From: JBLWXV01 sp048267245
GTDB lineage: Bacteria; Bdellovibrionota; Bacteriovoracia; Bacteriovoracales; Bacteriovoracaceae
Direction of reading: 5' to 3'
Length of the DNA stretch: 64,000 nucleotides
NCBI GenBank assembly: GCA_048267245.1
Contig: JBLWXV010000002.1
Coordinates: 1 to 64,000, forward strand
Of this stretch, positions 25,113-33,822 are shown one piece after another; within the stretch, counting starts at the first letter, position 1, and each line of letters begins with the position of its first letter. The notes under the pieces are model-generated. The model did not search any database and was not told the origin of the DNA. It worked only from the letters and a program-made list of their open reading frames with translations. The position numbers were made by a program, and so were the translations under genes.

Positions 25113-26210
25113 TTAGGGGCGAACGCTCTCCCAGCTCTGCACTGGAACCGGCATGGTGGTGGGGGGGACATAGCTTGGGTCCGGAGTGGGGTAGAGGTAC
25201 TCTCTTTGCCAATCATTTCTGGCCTGGGGGAGATCCTCTGGCGCCTGGTAATTAGGGTCTGGCTCTGGGAAGAGATATTCGGTATCCCAGTCTGTTTGCG
25301 CAGTGGGTAGTGTGGCCGGTGGGGTGTAGTTAGGATCTGGAGTGGGAAAGAGCTCTGGTGTTTGTGGAGGCGAAACTCCCTGCCCGGCTTGAGACTCCTC
25401 TCTAGGTGTCCAGGTTTTTTCCTTAGAGTCTTGGTTTGAATCTTTATTAAAGTCTGTACTTAGAAGTTCGCTCTCAAGTGCTCCATTCTTCTGTCCCTCG
25501 ACTTCTTCCTTGGTTCGCACATTAAAATTGCTAAGCTTGTAGACGTTATCAACCAGCGCAGGTGTCTGGGTTTTGTTGATTTTATTAAACTCTACAAGTG
25601 CCAGCTTGATTGAGGCGAGGGTGCGCTTTACTAAGTTTTTGCAGAAGAGATTGAGCTCAGCTTCAGATTGTTGCAAAAAGAGAATGGCCCAGGGGAGTAG
25701 GATTTTGAGCTTTCGATCATACTTTTGTAGCTCGGGGTCAGTGATTGGACCCCTCGTACTAAGTTGAAAGAGATAAGTATTTCGAAGGCTCGATCCAAGT
25801 AGAGGCGTGAGATCATCTCGAATCATCGTGATGAGCCAAGAGAGGTAGCCATTTTCCTCATACTCTTTGGCCTTCGCATCTAGATCGCTCAGGGTTTTGG
25901 GAGCGATAAAGCGATTGTTAACGGCAATATTTGGTTTAGAGCGCAGAATCTCCTTGTAGATTTCTGCCTTGATCAAAAAGAATTGTTCCTCTTTTTTCAT
26001 CACGGCCAGTGAGGCATCGAGCAGCTTTAGATCTTCAACCAATTGGTAGTGCTCATCAACAGAGACCATGTACTGATTTGTAGCTTGAGTCAGAATTTTA
26101 AACTCGTAGGGAAGATGATCTTTAGCTGAGATGATGGGGGGATTTGCCGCCAAGGCCACAACACTGTGGCAAAGAGAGATGAAAATTAAGAGTCGCTTGA
26201 GGGTGAGCAC
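25113..26210 (-). CDS. Exported protein with three C-terminal Pro-rich 26-residue repeats
   Basis: 365 residues, not recognised. A signal peptide (about 1-21) precedes a mostly helical domain (about 25-230) with two Cys-poor amphipathic stretches, a charged Glu/Asp/Lys spacer (about 235-280), and three tandem repeats at 286-365. Each repeat carries PxPDPxY, xxPxxLP or MP, and a Trp before an acidic residue. Such Pro/Asp/Trp repeats often span the periplasm or bind envelope partners; that is inference. It is the last gene of a minus-strand set with two other exported proteins, overlapping or abutting its neighbour at 26210. Confidence 0.75.
   Translation of the reverse strand: MLTLKRLLIFISLCHSVVALAANPPIISAKDHLPYEFKILTQATNQYMVSVDEHYQLVEDLKLLDASLAVMKKEEQFFLIKAEIYKEILRSKPNIAVNNRFIAPKTLSDLDAKAKEYEENGYLSWLITMIRDDLTPLLGSSLRNTYLFQLSTRGPITDPELQKYDRKLKILLPWAILFLQQSEAELNLFCKNLVKRTLASIKLALVEFNKINKTQTPALVDNVYKLSNFNVRTKEEVEGQKNGALESELLSTDFNKDSNQDSKEKTWTPREESQAGQGVSPPQTPELFPTPDPNYTPPATLPTAQTDWDTEYLFPEPDPNYQAPEDLPQARNDWQREYLYPTPDPSYVPPTTMPVPVQSWESVRP
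25116..25355 (-). repeat. Three tandem 78-bp coding repeats
   Basis: Units at 25355-25278, 25277-25200 and 25199-25116 (the last with two extra codons). Each encodes 26 residues with the frame PxPDPxYxxPxxLP and a Trp at position 23. The protein level is better conserved than the DNA, so the duplication is old and under selection. Confidence 0.8.
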
Positions 26211-27289
26211 TATTTCTTGACCTCAGGTTTAACGGCGTTCTTATTTTCCTCGGGCAAGCGGTCGATATTGGCGAGGTTATCTTCTCCAAATATAACATAG
26301 TAGCCCGCTCTTGTGGGAACGAGGAGCTTGCCATCGAGGTTGAGGGCTTGAGTGGCAAAACCTAAGTCTGTGACTTGAGTAATTTTCTTCGTTGAAACTT
26401 CGAGACTAGAAATATCGTAAGAATTTCTTTCGGCGGTTTTGGAGAAGAAAATCTTGGTGTTGTCGTAGTCGCAAACAATATTTCCGATGTCATTGAGATT
26501 TGACTCATAGACAATATCTCTTTTGCCAAAGTCCAGATTGTCGGCCTTCATGATCGATATTTGTGAACCCATCTTTGAGCTTATTTTTCCAAATTGACCA
26601 ACAAAGAGATAGCCAGAGTGATAGCAGAGTTCGAGCTTTTGATCGGGAGCGTCCGCTTTATAGAGTGGAGTGATCTTCTTGGTAGAGAGCTCGAACTTCA
26701 ACACACCGACGATGCCCTCTTTGTTTAAGTCCGTATAGATGATGGTATTGCCACTTGGCATGGCCACTTGAGGTCTGAAGTAGGGGTTGGCCCCATTATA
26801 GAGTTTTATCGAAAATTGAAGGGTGGGCGTTTGCATATTAATAAATATGAGTTCGCGCTTGTTGGGGTCAAAGGCCGACATCCAAGAGTCGCCTTGGTGG
26901 AGCATCGGCCACAAACCTGCGCCCAATTCCCTGGCGGTTGAGCCCCCAAAATCTACCTTGTAGAGCTTGGGGACGAGTCGGATTCCGTAAAATGTGTGAT
27001 ACTTCTCATGCTGAGAGACCACCAGAAATTTGCGAGTCATTGAACCGATCACTTCATATTGAGTGCCCTCTGATCCTTCGAGTAATTTCTCAACTTTATA
27101 ATTTGTACTTAGTAGAAAGTCGCCTGAGCCTCTTTGATAGTAAGTAAATTTGCCGTCTTTTGAAATGAAGCGGATATTAGAAATATCTTGCTTGGTGGTG
27201 AGCAAGGGGAGCTTAGAGTTCTCAATGGCCAAAATAGCTGTAGAAAGGAGACTCAAAATAAATGTCGAAATAATTAAAAGAACCTTCAT
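26210..27289 (-). CDS. Exported beta-propeller-like protein (TolB/WD40-like)
   Basis: 359 residues from ATG 27289, which overlaps the upstream stop as ATGA and starts right at the signal peptide; a reading from 27313 adds unrelated residues. After the signal sequence (about 1-21) come repeated four-strand-like patterns with D-K/G turns (SKDGKFTYY, DPNKRELIFI, MPSGNTIIYTD, DYDNTKIFFS) spaced by about 40-60 residues, typical of a propeller fold. No catalytic motif is visible. It likely works with its two neighbours in the periplasm. Confidence 0.65.
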   Translation of the reverse strand: MKVLLIISTFILSLLSTAILAIENSKLPLLTTKQDISNIRFISKDGKFTYYQRGSGDFLLSTNYKVEKLLEGSEGTQYEVIGSMTRKFLVVSQHEKYHTFYGIRLVPKLYKVDFGGSTARELGAGLWPMLHQGDSWMSAFDPNKRELIFINMQTPTLQFSIKLYNGANPYFRPQVAMPSGNTIIYTDLNKEGIVGVLKFELSTKKITPLYKADAPDQKLELCYHSGYLFVGQFGKISSKMGSQISIMKADNLDFGKRDIVYESNLNDIGNIVCDYDNTKIFFSKTAERNSYDISSLEVSTKKITQVTDLGFATQALNLDGKLLVPTRAGYYVIFGEDNLANIDRLPEENKNAVKPEVKK

Positions 27290-29247
27290 TTCTTTATTCC
27301 AAATAGCGTCCAAGTCCCAAGAGGATGAAGGGCCTGATAGGTTTTAATGGCAGAAAAAAGATGATTCCATGGCATAAGTCTTGGAGAGTGGACATCATCA
27401 ATAGCGAGTCTGATCACAATGTAAACTTCATCATCGCGCTTACTAACTCCATCTATAATGAAGGGAACCGGGGCGCACTGACTGAAGCTATATTTGGGAT
27501 AATCCTCTGGGCGCAAATCTTCTAGGCAGCCCACTCCATGGATGATGCCATCCTTATTTTGTTCAAAGTAGAATGAGAGCTCCGTGAGATTTTTTATCGT
27601 CTTTTGATTGAGTTTATAAGTTTCGGCCATGATGTTGGTCATCGAGAACTTTTCAGTGAGGTAGGAACTTGGGAAGTAGTCAAATGTCGGGACACCCTGG
27701 TACTTAAAGCGCTCTGAGACGTCCTTTTGATCGAGGTATATTTTCTTGGGACAAAAAAGAGGTGTGCAGTTTTCAGCGTCAAAAACAATTTGGCAGCCAG
27801 ACTTAAATTTTAAACGAATTGGATTGTAGGTTTCTTTAGTGACAAAACTACACTCATATTCAGAGGGGACCGAGAAGAGTTTGTTGACGATCTTGGTAAC
27901 CACGTAGGTCTCTGACATGTCTGAGTTGGGGTTGTGCCCTGGAATGTAGGGAAGGCAAATTTCTTTACTCTCAAGCCTGTCGTCGTAGCAAATGCGTAGA
28001 GGCCATCCCTCTTCATTTTCAAAATCAAAGTTTAATTTAGCAAATGAGTATCCAGCTTCATTAGAGCAAGTCTCAGGAGAACTAATGATATCTCTTGGTG
28101 CGAAGTGATTCATCAGGCGATGAATATTGGTGATGGCAATATTGTCGATATTTCCCGGGCAATCGTGGTAATTGGCTTTGAGATGTGCGTCCATGAGAGC
28201 GTCAGACTGGTCTTTGCAGTCTGGAAATGGGAAATAGCTTGGGTATCCATCGGCTCCTTGAGTCACACAGAGGCGCGGCTCTTGGATCATTTTTGTGCGA
28301 CAAGCTTTTAATTGAGCCTCAGTGGGAGGTGTTTTGAGATTTCCAATACTCTGGCACTTATAACTCATCACACTCTTGTCTCGCTCGGCACTAATGACCT
28401 TACTCCAGACATCAGAGCTAGTGTAGAAGCGACAAAACTTATCCTGTGACTCTAAGTTGTCACAAAGGTTCTGAAGATAATTTCGCTGAAAACTAGACAT
28501 GGCATTAGCAATTTGCCCCGCCTCACGCTTGAGGTTGTTAACCGCTCTAATTTTTGCGACATCATTTTTTTGATAATCATTTTCTGTAAGTTGAACGCGA
28601 GTTGCTTGCTTTAATTTCTCAGGGTATTTGCACAAGAAGAGTGTGTAGAGATTATTGGTCCACTCTTTATAAATTACTCCACATTCGGAGGAGTTCTTCG
28701 GGCTTGTGAAGTTAATGCCCGCAAGAGTCTTTTGAAGGTTGGGAAGATCAAAGAGAGTTGCAATATCTCGGTTGGTAAAACATTCCTTCTGATAGACGGC
28801 CGAGAGAAAGTTCTGCCTCGGTACGAGCGCGGATTCTCTATTGCCATTGTTTTTCTCAATTAGCACAACAACGTTTTGAATCTCACCCTCAACTGTTCGA
28901 AGTAATCCATTTTGAAGGGCGGCGTAAAAAAAACAGGGGTCTTTGGAGATCATGGACACGTATTTTTTCTCGCTATTAAAAAGCAGAGACTTCGTAAATT
29001 GTGGATCTAATTTTACTGAGCGCACATCACTTAAGTCTGTCAGGGCAAGGGGATTTTTACTGGCTTCTGAAACCAACTTTTCATACTGAGTTCGATCGAG
29101 AGTCATTAGATTTTCAATGCTGTCGATTAATCCGGTATCAGCCGCAAATAAAAAGGCCTTGGAACTTAGTCCAAGGCCAATAGAAAAACCGTAAAGAATG
29201 GTTCTTTTAAGCGTCGAGAGCAGATTTGGCGAGATAAGATGCGACAT
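27286..29247 (-). CDS. Large exported Cys-containing protein, unrecognised
   Basis: 653 residues, not recognised. The ATG at 29247 is chosen over a TTG two codons earlier. The N-terminus has basic residues and a hydrophobic core ending AFLFA-AD near residue 35, a plausible signal peptide. The rest carries many Cys residues spread over the length (for example pairs in DCKDQ, CPGN, CYDD, CPKK contexts), which suggests several disulfides. No known domain is evident. It overlaps the end of the Fe-S oxidoreductase gene by 41 nt and the next gene by 4 nt, so it belongs to that transcription unit. Confidence 0.65.
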   Translation of the reverse strand: MSHLISPNLLSTLKRTILYGFSIGLGLSSKAFLFAADTGLIDSIENLMTLDRTQYEKLVSEASKNPLALTDLSDVRSVKLDPQFTKSLLFNSEKKYVSMISKDPCFFYAALQNGLLRTVEGEIQNVVVLIEKNNGNRESALVPRQNFLSAVYQKECFTNRDIATLFDLPNLQKTLAGINFTSPKNSSECGVIYKEWTNNLYTLFLCKYPEKLKQATRVQLTENDYQKNDVAKIRAVNNLKREAGQIANAMSSFQRNYLQNLCDNLESQDKFCRFYTSSDVWSKVISAERDKSVMSYKCQSIGNLKTPPTEAQLKACRTKMIQEPRLCVTQGADGYPSYFPFPDCKDQSDALMDAHLKANYHDCPGNIDNIAITNIHRLMNHFAPRDIISSPETCSNEAGYSFAKLNFDFENEEGWPLRICYDDRLESKEICLPYIPGHNPNSDMSETYVVTKIVNKLFSVPSEYECSFVTKETYNPIRLKFKSGCQIVFDAENCTPLFCPKKIYLDQKDVSERFKYQGVPTFDYFPSSYLTEKFSMTNIMAETYKLNQKTIKNLTELSFYFEQNKDGIIHGVGCLEDLRPEDYPKYSFSQCAPVPFIIDGVSKRDDEVYIVIRLAIDDVHSPRLMPWNHLFSAIKTYQALHPLGTWTLFGIKK

Positions 29248-31234
29248 CCTCAACCTGTAGGTTCTCCGTTTTGTCCACTTGGGATTTAGAGGAGTTAAAG
29301 TTTATCATACAGTAGGAGCACGCGGTCGCCAATTTTGGCTGATTAGTTTCGCCAATTTGTTCGAGTCGGTTGAGGGCCAGGTGTTGTCCTTCGGGAAGCT
29401 CGTACCACATGTTACCGCCGCCCATTCCACAGCACACGGCCTTGTCCTTATTCTTTTCCATCTCAGTGACTTTAAGCCCAGGAATTGAATTGAGAATCTC
29501 TCTGGGAGCGTCGTATTCGCCGTGGTGGCGCCCAAGATAGCACGGGTCGTGGAAGGTGAGCTCTTCCTTGACTTCTTTTGTCGGTTTTAGCTTGCCCGAT
29601 TTCACTAGGTCGGCCAAGAGCTCGGTGTGGTGAACAGTTTCAAACTCACCATCTTCAAACTTGGCGTACTCTTTGCCGATTGTGTGGAGGCAGTGTGGGC
29701 AGTGGGTGACGACTTTGCCAAAATTATACTGTCTCATATTGGCGATATTTTCGATGGCCACTTCATAGAAAGTATATTCATCACCAAATCGTCTGATTGG
29801 ATCCCCGTTACACTTTTCTGTCTTGCCCATGACCGCAAAATTAACACCTGCTTTTTTAAGAAGCTTAACAGTGTCTTGAACTACTTTTTGGTTGGCAGCG
29901 TCGTAAGAACCAGCACAGCCAACGTAGTAGAGGTAATCCACTTCCTTTGAAGGCTCAATGACAGGAACATCCATGCCATCGGCCCATTTAAAGCGATCAT
30001 CTTGAGTGATGCCCCATGGATTGCCGTTCACTTTAATTTTATTGGCAGCATCTGCGGCCGCAGGTGGAATTTCACCCAGCGTGAGCGTTTTATAGCGCTT
30101 AGCCTCGAGGATCACATTTACGTGTTCAATATTGGCCGGGCACTCCTGCATACAGGCGCCACAAGTTGTACATGAATCGAGTTCGTTGGCGGTGTAGATT
30201 GGATTTTCTCCCCAAATCTCAGCGTCTTCTTGACCGCTGGCCTTTGTCTCGTAGGCGAGATCGCGGGCTTTGGTGATAATGAGTTTGGGGTCAAGCGGCT
30301 TGCCCGAAGCAGTTGCCGGACAAACTGAAGTACAGCGCCCACACTCCACACAGCTAATGAGATCAAGTCTGTTTTTTAAAGAGAGTTCTGAGAGCTTTCC
30401 AAGTCCAAAAGTCTCAGCATTTTCGTCCTCAAAGTTCATAGGAGAAAGTACGCCGCCTCGTCTGTAGGGAGTCAAAAGTGAGGTGAGTGGCAAGAGAACG
30501 ATGTGAGAGAATTTCGAGTAACCAATACTCGCGATAAAGGCCATGGTGTTGGCCATGTGAAAGAACCAAAGTCCGCGGTAAGTGTAGGCAAGTGATTCTT
30601 CCGTGAAGCCAAATGAACTGAAGATCGTTGCGAGTAGCCAACCAACTGGAGAGATGAGTTGTTCATGTTCGGGCATGTCAGTCCCAAGCAGGCGCAGGCC
30701 TTCCAGTAGGAAGCCAACAATCACCAAGCTCGCAAGCATGGCGTACATGAAATATTCTTGGTTGGGCTTAGTGGCCTTGAGATAGTCAGGCTTTTTAATA
30801 TAGCGGCGATTGAAGGCCATCCCAAGACCGATGAGTAGGACCACACCTGCAAGGTCAGCTAAAAGAGAGATGAACATATAGACATTGCCTTTGAAAACTT
30901 TAAAAGGCGTGTCGTAGTGAATGGCCACGAGATCCGTGGCAATCCAGAGAATCACAAATCCATAGAAGATGAGCGAGTGAAAGAGGCCAACTTCAGGTCT
31001 GCGTGGCACCTTGCCCGTAAAGAAGATGGTCTCGAGGAAATTTTTCCAATTGAGATTCTTTGGTAGAAGTTGCTTTCTCACTTCTCCAAATGACAGGCCC
31101 TTGGTGACAAAGGTGTATTTCTCATACAATCCCTTGATACAGATGACCGCACTGGCCACCAGAAGTGCATACATGGCATACTTCATGGCCGGCGGGATGT
31201 TCCACATAATCTCACGTGTAATTTGATCACTCAT
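29207..31234 (-). CDS. Membrane-bound Fe-S oxidoreductase, HdrDE/EtfD-like
   Basis: 675 residues. The N-terminal third has about six membrane helices of the nitrate-reductase gamma type with candidate haem histidines. Two classical 4Fe-4S motifs follow: CVECGRCTSVCP (about 297-308) and CTTCGACMQECP (about 355-366). Two CCG domains complete it, the first with CAGSYD, CNGD and HCPHC, the second with DPCYLG, VCCGMGGGNMW and ACSYC. This arrangement fits the EtfD/HdrD group, which passes electrons from electron-transfer flavoprotein to menaquinone during fatty-acid oxidation. No etfAB is in the window. It heads the operon with the three exported proteins. Confidence 0.85.
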   Translation of the reverse strand: MSDQITREIMWNIPPAMKYAMYALLVASAVICIKGLYEKYTFVTKGLSFGEVRKQLLPKNLNWKNFLETIFFTGKVPRRPEVGLFHSLIFYGFVILWIATDLVAIHYDTPFKVFKGNVYMFISLLADLAGVVLLIGLGMAFNRRYIKKPDYLKATKPNQEYFMYAMLASLVIVGFLLEGLRLLGTDMPEHEQLISPVGWLLATIFSSFGFTEESLAYTYRGLWFFHMANTMAFIASIGYSKFSHIVLLPLTSLLTPYRRGGVLSPMNFEDENAETFGLGKLSELSLKNRLDLISCVECGRCTSVCPATASGKPLDPKLIITKARDLAYETKASGQEDAEIWGENPIYTANELDSCTTCGACMQECPANIEHVNVILEAKRYKTLTLGEIPPAAADAANKIKVNGNPWGITQDDRFKWADGMDVPVIEPSKEVDYLYYVGCAGSYDAANQKVVQDTVKLLKKAGVNFAVMGKTEKCNGDPIRRFGDEYTFYEVAIENIANMRQYNFGKVVTHCPHCLHTIGKEYAKFEDGEFETVHHTELLADLVKSGKLKPTKEVKEELTFHDPCYLGRHHGEYDAPREILNSIPGLKVTEMEKNKDKAVCCGMGGGNMWYELPEGQHLALNRLEQIGETNQPKLATACSYCMINFNSSKSQVDKTENLQVEDVASYLAKSALDA

Positions 31235-31279
31235 GGACCGTTCTCTCCCTCATAAAAATTTTCATGATAATTGTTATCT

Positions 31280-31307
31280 AGAATAGTCGATTTTGGGGCA
31301 TAATCAA
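31280..31307 (-). promoter_or_regulatory. Candidate promoter of the Fe-S oxidoreductase operon
   Basis: On the minus strand TTGATT (31307-31302), 16 nt and TATTCT (31285-31280); four of six matches in each box. It overlaps the start of the divergent membrane-protein gene. Confidence 0.35.
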
Positions 31308-31907
31308 ATGTACATGAGCTTTAAATTGCTAGATATCTTTTGTTTTCTCACTTTTGTATTGCTGCCTTTGTCGGCGGTGAAGATGAGTTGTTTGCTAAAG
31401 AGCGAGTCGCAAAGTGAGGACAGACATGCAAAGTGGTCCCTGTGGGTGGCATTTTGCGGAGTGAATTTATCGGTCATTGGCTTTGTCGTTGAAAATTTCT
31501 ACTCCGACCCAAGGCTGTTGCAGACCATCGTTGGCCTCTATGGTCTCACTTTTTACGCGCTTGTCTATCACTTCAATCCCTTTCTCACACGACGTTTGGG
31601 CATGCCGTGGAGAACATCAATGAGGGTTTATCTCCTGCTTCTTCTCGTTGGGGCAACTGCGATGAAGCTTGGGGGAGAACAGGTGGCGACCCTTTTCATC
31701 TGTGCCTGCGCGGCGATTGGAGTTTTAGCTTGGAGGCAGTATTCGATAGTTCAAACTATTGTTATGTTGATCCAATTAGTGCTGGGCCTCGTCGTATACT
31801 TTCTTGTACCACTACCTTTGATGTGGATTATTGGAATTGCTGTTGCCTCTAACGGCGTAGCATTTTTACTAGAGTCAAACCTTAGGGACGAGCGTGAAGA
31901 ACTTTAA
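31308..31907 (+). CDS. Hypothetical membrane protein with about six helices
   Basis: 199 residues from ATG 31308, with GGGG 9 nt upstream; ATG 31314 is also possible. About six hydrophobic helices fill the sequence, with short polar loops and a charged tail (NLRDEREEL). No family is recognised. The last 14 nt overlap the lipoprotein gene, so the two are probably coupled. Confidence 0.55.
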   Translation: MYMSFKLLDIFCFLTFVLLPLSAVKMSCLLKSESQSEDRHAKWSLWVAFCGVNLSVIGFVVENFYSDPRLLQTIVGLYGLTFYALVYHFNPFLTRRLGMPWRTSMRVYLLLLLVGATAMKLGGEQVATLFICACAAIGVLAWRQYSIVQTIVMLIQLVLGLVVYFLVPLPLMWIIGIAVASNGVAFLLESNLRDEREEL

Positions 31908-32922
31908 AAATTATCTCTTAATAATTATTGCGAGCCTCTTTGTTGGCTGCGCTAACAAGTCACTAGTTGGACTGAGCCCAATTAAGGAAGCGCGCATTCC
32001 CAATAGAATTGTTTGGCTTCAAGTTCCGGGACTTTTGGAAGAGCACTTGGCGATGTTGCGCTTTGACTACGCCGACTCGCGCATCCAGACTCCGGTTGAA
32101 AAATCCATGTGTTTAGGAAAGACTTGGCAATACGACCTTTACCGCTTGAGACATAGTTCTGACTTAGGTTTTCTGGCCCAAATGAATGGAACTAAGAATC
32201 TTAAAAACAGTTGTGAAGATTATGAGCAAGTTCCCTTTTGGAGTTACTTGAGAACGATTACTTCCTATCGAGTGGCCATCTTGGAGCGCGACTCCGATGA
32301 AGGACTTGAGACCGCTTGGAAGTGCGAGAAAAGCGATCCTAGTTACAAAGAGAATGTCATGCTCTTTAAAATGGGAACTCCTAGTAAGGGAAGCGTTGAT
32401 GGAGAGTTTCATTTTCAAGAGCGCATGAATTTTCAATCGGGGGCACTTCTTATCGATAAATCTTGCTCTTCAAAGGGCTGCTACGCCACCCTAGAGCAAA
32501 ACTCTCGAGCAATTAACGAACTACTTGTTAAAGATGCTAAGAGTAGCGTTTTTATTATTAGAGATGGGCGCTACCTGGAGTATTTAAAAGCCGGCAATAT
32601 ACTTGCGGCAAAAGAAGTACTCGCGGAAATCGTCAAAATTTATGAATCTTTCCAATTTGAAGCACAAAATTCTAATGACCTACTACTTCTTTTAAGTTCT
32701 TCTGCTGGCCAAGGATTAGAAATGCCGACACAGGGTGTTTCGTGGCAACAATTTCAAAAAAGTGGGCGCAATGTTCTCTATAAAAGGCAGTCACTCTTAG
32801 GAGTGATTTATGCCGATGGAGTTCAGGCGCAAAATTTCTGCGGTCAGTACGAAGAGTCGGAAGTACTCAAGAGAATTCTATGGACGCCTAAAGGCGGAAT
32901 TAAGAATTTTGACTTCTTATAA
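31894..32922 (+). CDS. Lipoprotein of unknown function
   Basis: 342 residues from GTG 31894 (AGGG about 7 nt upstream, inside the previous gene). The lipobox LFVGC puts the lipidated Cys at about residue 19. Strand-helix alternation, the N-terminal IVWLQVPGL segment and a C-terminal SSAGQGLEMP...LLGVIYADGVQ region are reminiscent of the alkaline-phosphatase/sulfatase fold, but the metal-binding Asp/His set is not there. It may be a degenerate member or something else. The 3' end overlaps hslO on the opposite strand by 23 nt. Confidence 0.6.
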   Translation: MKNFKNYLLIIIASLFVGCANKSLVGLSPIKEARIPNRIVWLQVPGLLEEHLAMLRFDYADSRIQTPVEKSMCLGKTWQYDLYRLRHSSDLGFLAQMNGTKNLKNSCEDYEQVPFWSYLRTITSYRVAILERDSDEGLETAWKCEKSDPSYKENVMLFKMGTPSKGSVDGEFHFQERMNFQSGALLIDKSCSSKGCYATLEQNSRAINELLVKDAKSSVFIIRDGRYLEYLKAGNILAAKEVLAEIVKIYESFQFEAQNSNDLLLLLSSSAGQGLEMPTQGVSWQQFQKSGRNVLYKRQSLLGVIYADGVQAQNFCGQYEESEVLKRILWTPKGGIKNFDFL

Positions 32923-33754
32923 ATTCTTCCACTTCATCGCGAGAAATATGATAAGTCGTTTTACAGTAATCGCACTTCACTTCAATCGACGTGTCTTTCT
33001 CGTAGATATTGTCGAGTGATTCGCTGTGAGCAAGGCTCGCAATTCCAGTCACCATCCTCTCATGTTCGCATGAACAAGAAAGTTCGATGTCTTGCCCTGA
33101 GAGATATTCGTAGCCAAGTTGCTGTAATTCGTTTTGAACTGTCTCTTGATCAGTCGTTGCAAGAGAGTAGATCTTCTCAAGCTGTGGCCAAACTCGGACA
33201 ATTTCCTTTTCCATCGATGGTCTAGATTCTCTGACGTGCTTATCGACTTGGATATCTGGAAGACGCGTGAGCATTGCACTCTGATCAGTTACAGAAGAGA
33301 GCAAGAGCTCAGAGTTAACTTGGTATGACTTTTTGAGAGCTAGAGTAATAGATTCTTTGAGTGGAAGATTTTCTAGGCGAATAAATGAAGTGTAAGGTTC
33401 ATTTTGAAAAGGGTTAACTTTAACTAATCTGCAAAAGCCATTGATCGAGGTGGGAATATCCTGAATGTTCTCCGGTAGAAGTAAAGTTCTAGTTTTACCG
33501 ATGGCCGAAATTTCCAACTTTAAACGAATATAGGGAGTCTCACTATCAATGAAGATACCCATTGACTCCTGATGCTTGAGGTAGCTTGTAAGGTGTTCGC
33601 CCATGAGAACGAAATCTCTGAGATAGCCAAATCCTGTCACATCTTTGTCGTGAAGCAGAACTAAGTCTTCTACCAATTTACTGCCCTCAAAGAAGTTGAG
33701 AGTGAAGCCAGTGGAGTGGTTGATGAAACTTAACAGGCGACTTGTGGGAAGCAT
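32900..33754 (-). CDS. hslO: Redox-regulated chaperone Hsp33
   Basis: 284 residues, the family's usual length. The zinc/redox switch is complete: C227-x-C229 and C261-x-x-C264. Oxidation releases zinc and unfolds the linker, switching the holdase on during bleach or peroxide stress. The N-terminal domain has the expected GFGYLRDFVLMGEHL-type helix pattern. An AAGGA site lies 9 nt before the ATG. It is divergent from addB. Confidence 0.93.
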   Translation of the reverse strand: MLPTSRLLSFINHSTGFTLNFFEGSKLVEDLVLLHDKDVTGFGYLRDFVLMGEHLTSYLKHQESMGIFIDSETPYIRLKLEISAIGKTRTLLLPENIQDIPTSINGFCRLVKVNPFQNEPYTSFIRLENLPLKESITLALKKSYQVNSELLLSSVTDQSAMLTRLPDIQVDKHVRESRPSMEKEIVRVWPQLEKIYSLATTDQETVQNELQQLGYEYLSGQDIELSCSCEHERMVTGIASLAHSESLDNIYEKDTSIEVKCDYCKTTYHISRDEVEEFIRSQNS

Positions 33755-33771
33755 CGGGACTGGTCCTTATT

Positions 33772-33799
33772 TTGAGAAAGTGATAGCGTTTAATATCAT
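33772..33799 (+). promoter_or_regulatory. Promoter of addB-addA
   Basis: TTGAGA (33772-33777), 16-nt spacer, TATCAT (33794-33799); five of six matches in each box. It would give a leader of about 15-20 nt before the TTG start. Confidence 0.6.
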
Positions 33800-33822
33800 A
33801 AATCGTACCTCTGAGGAATATT

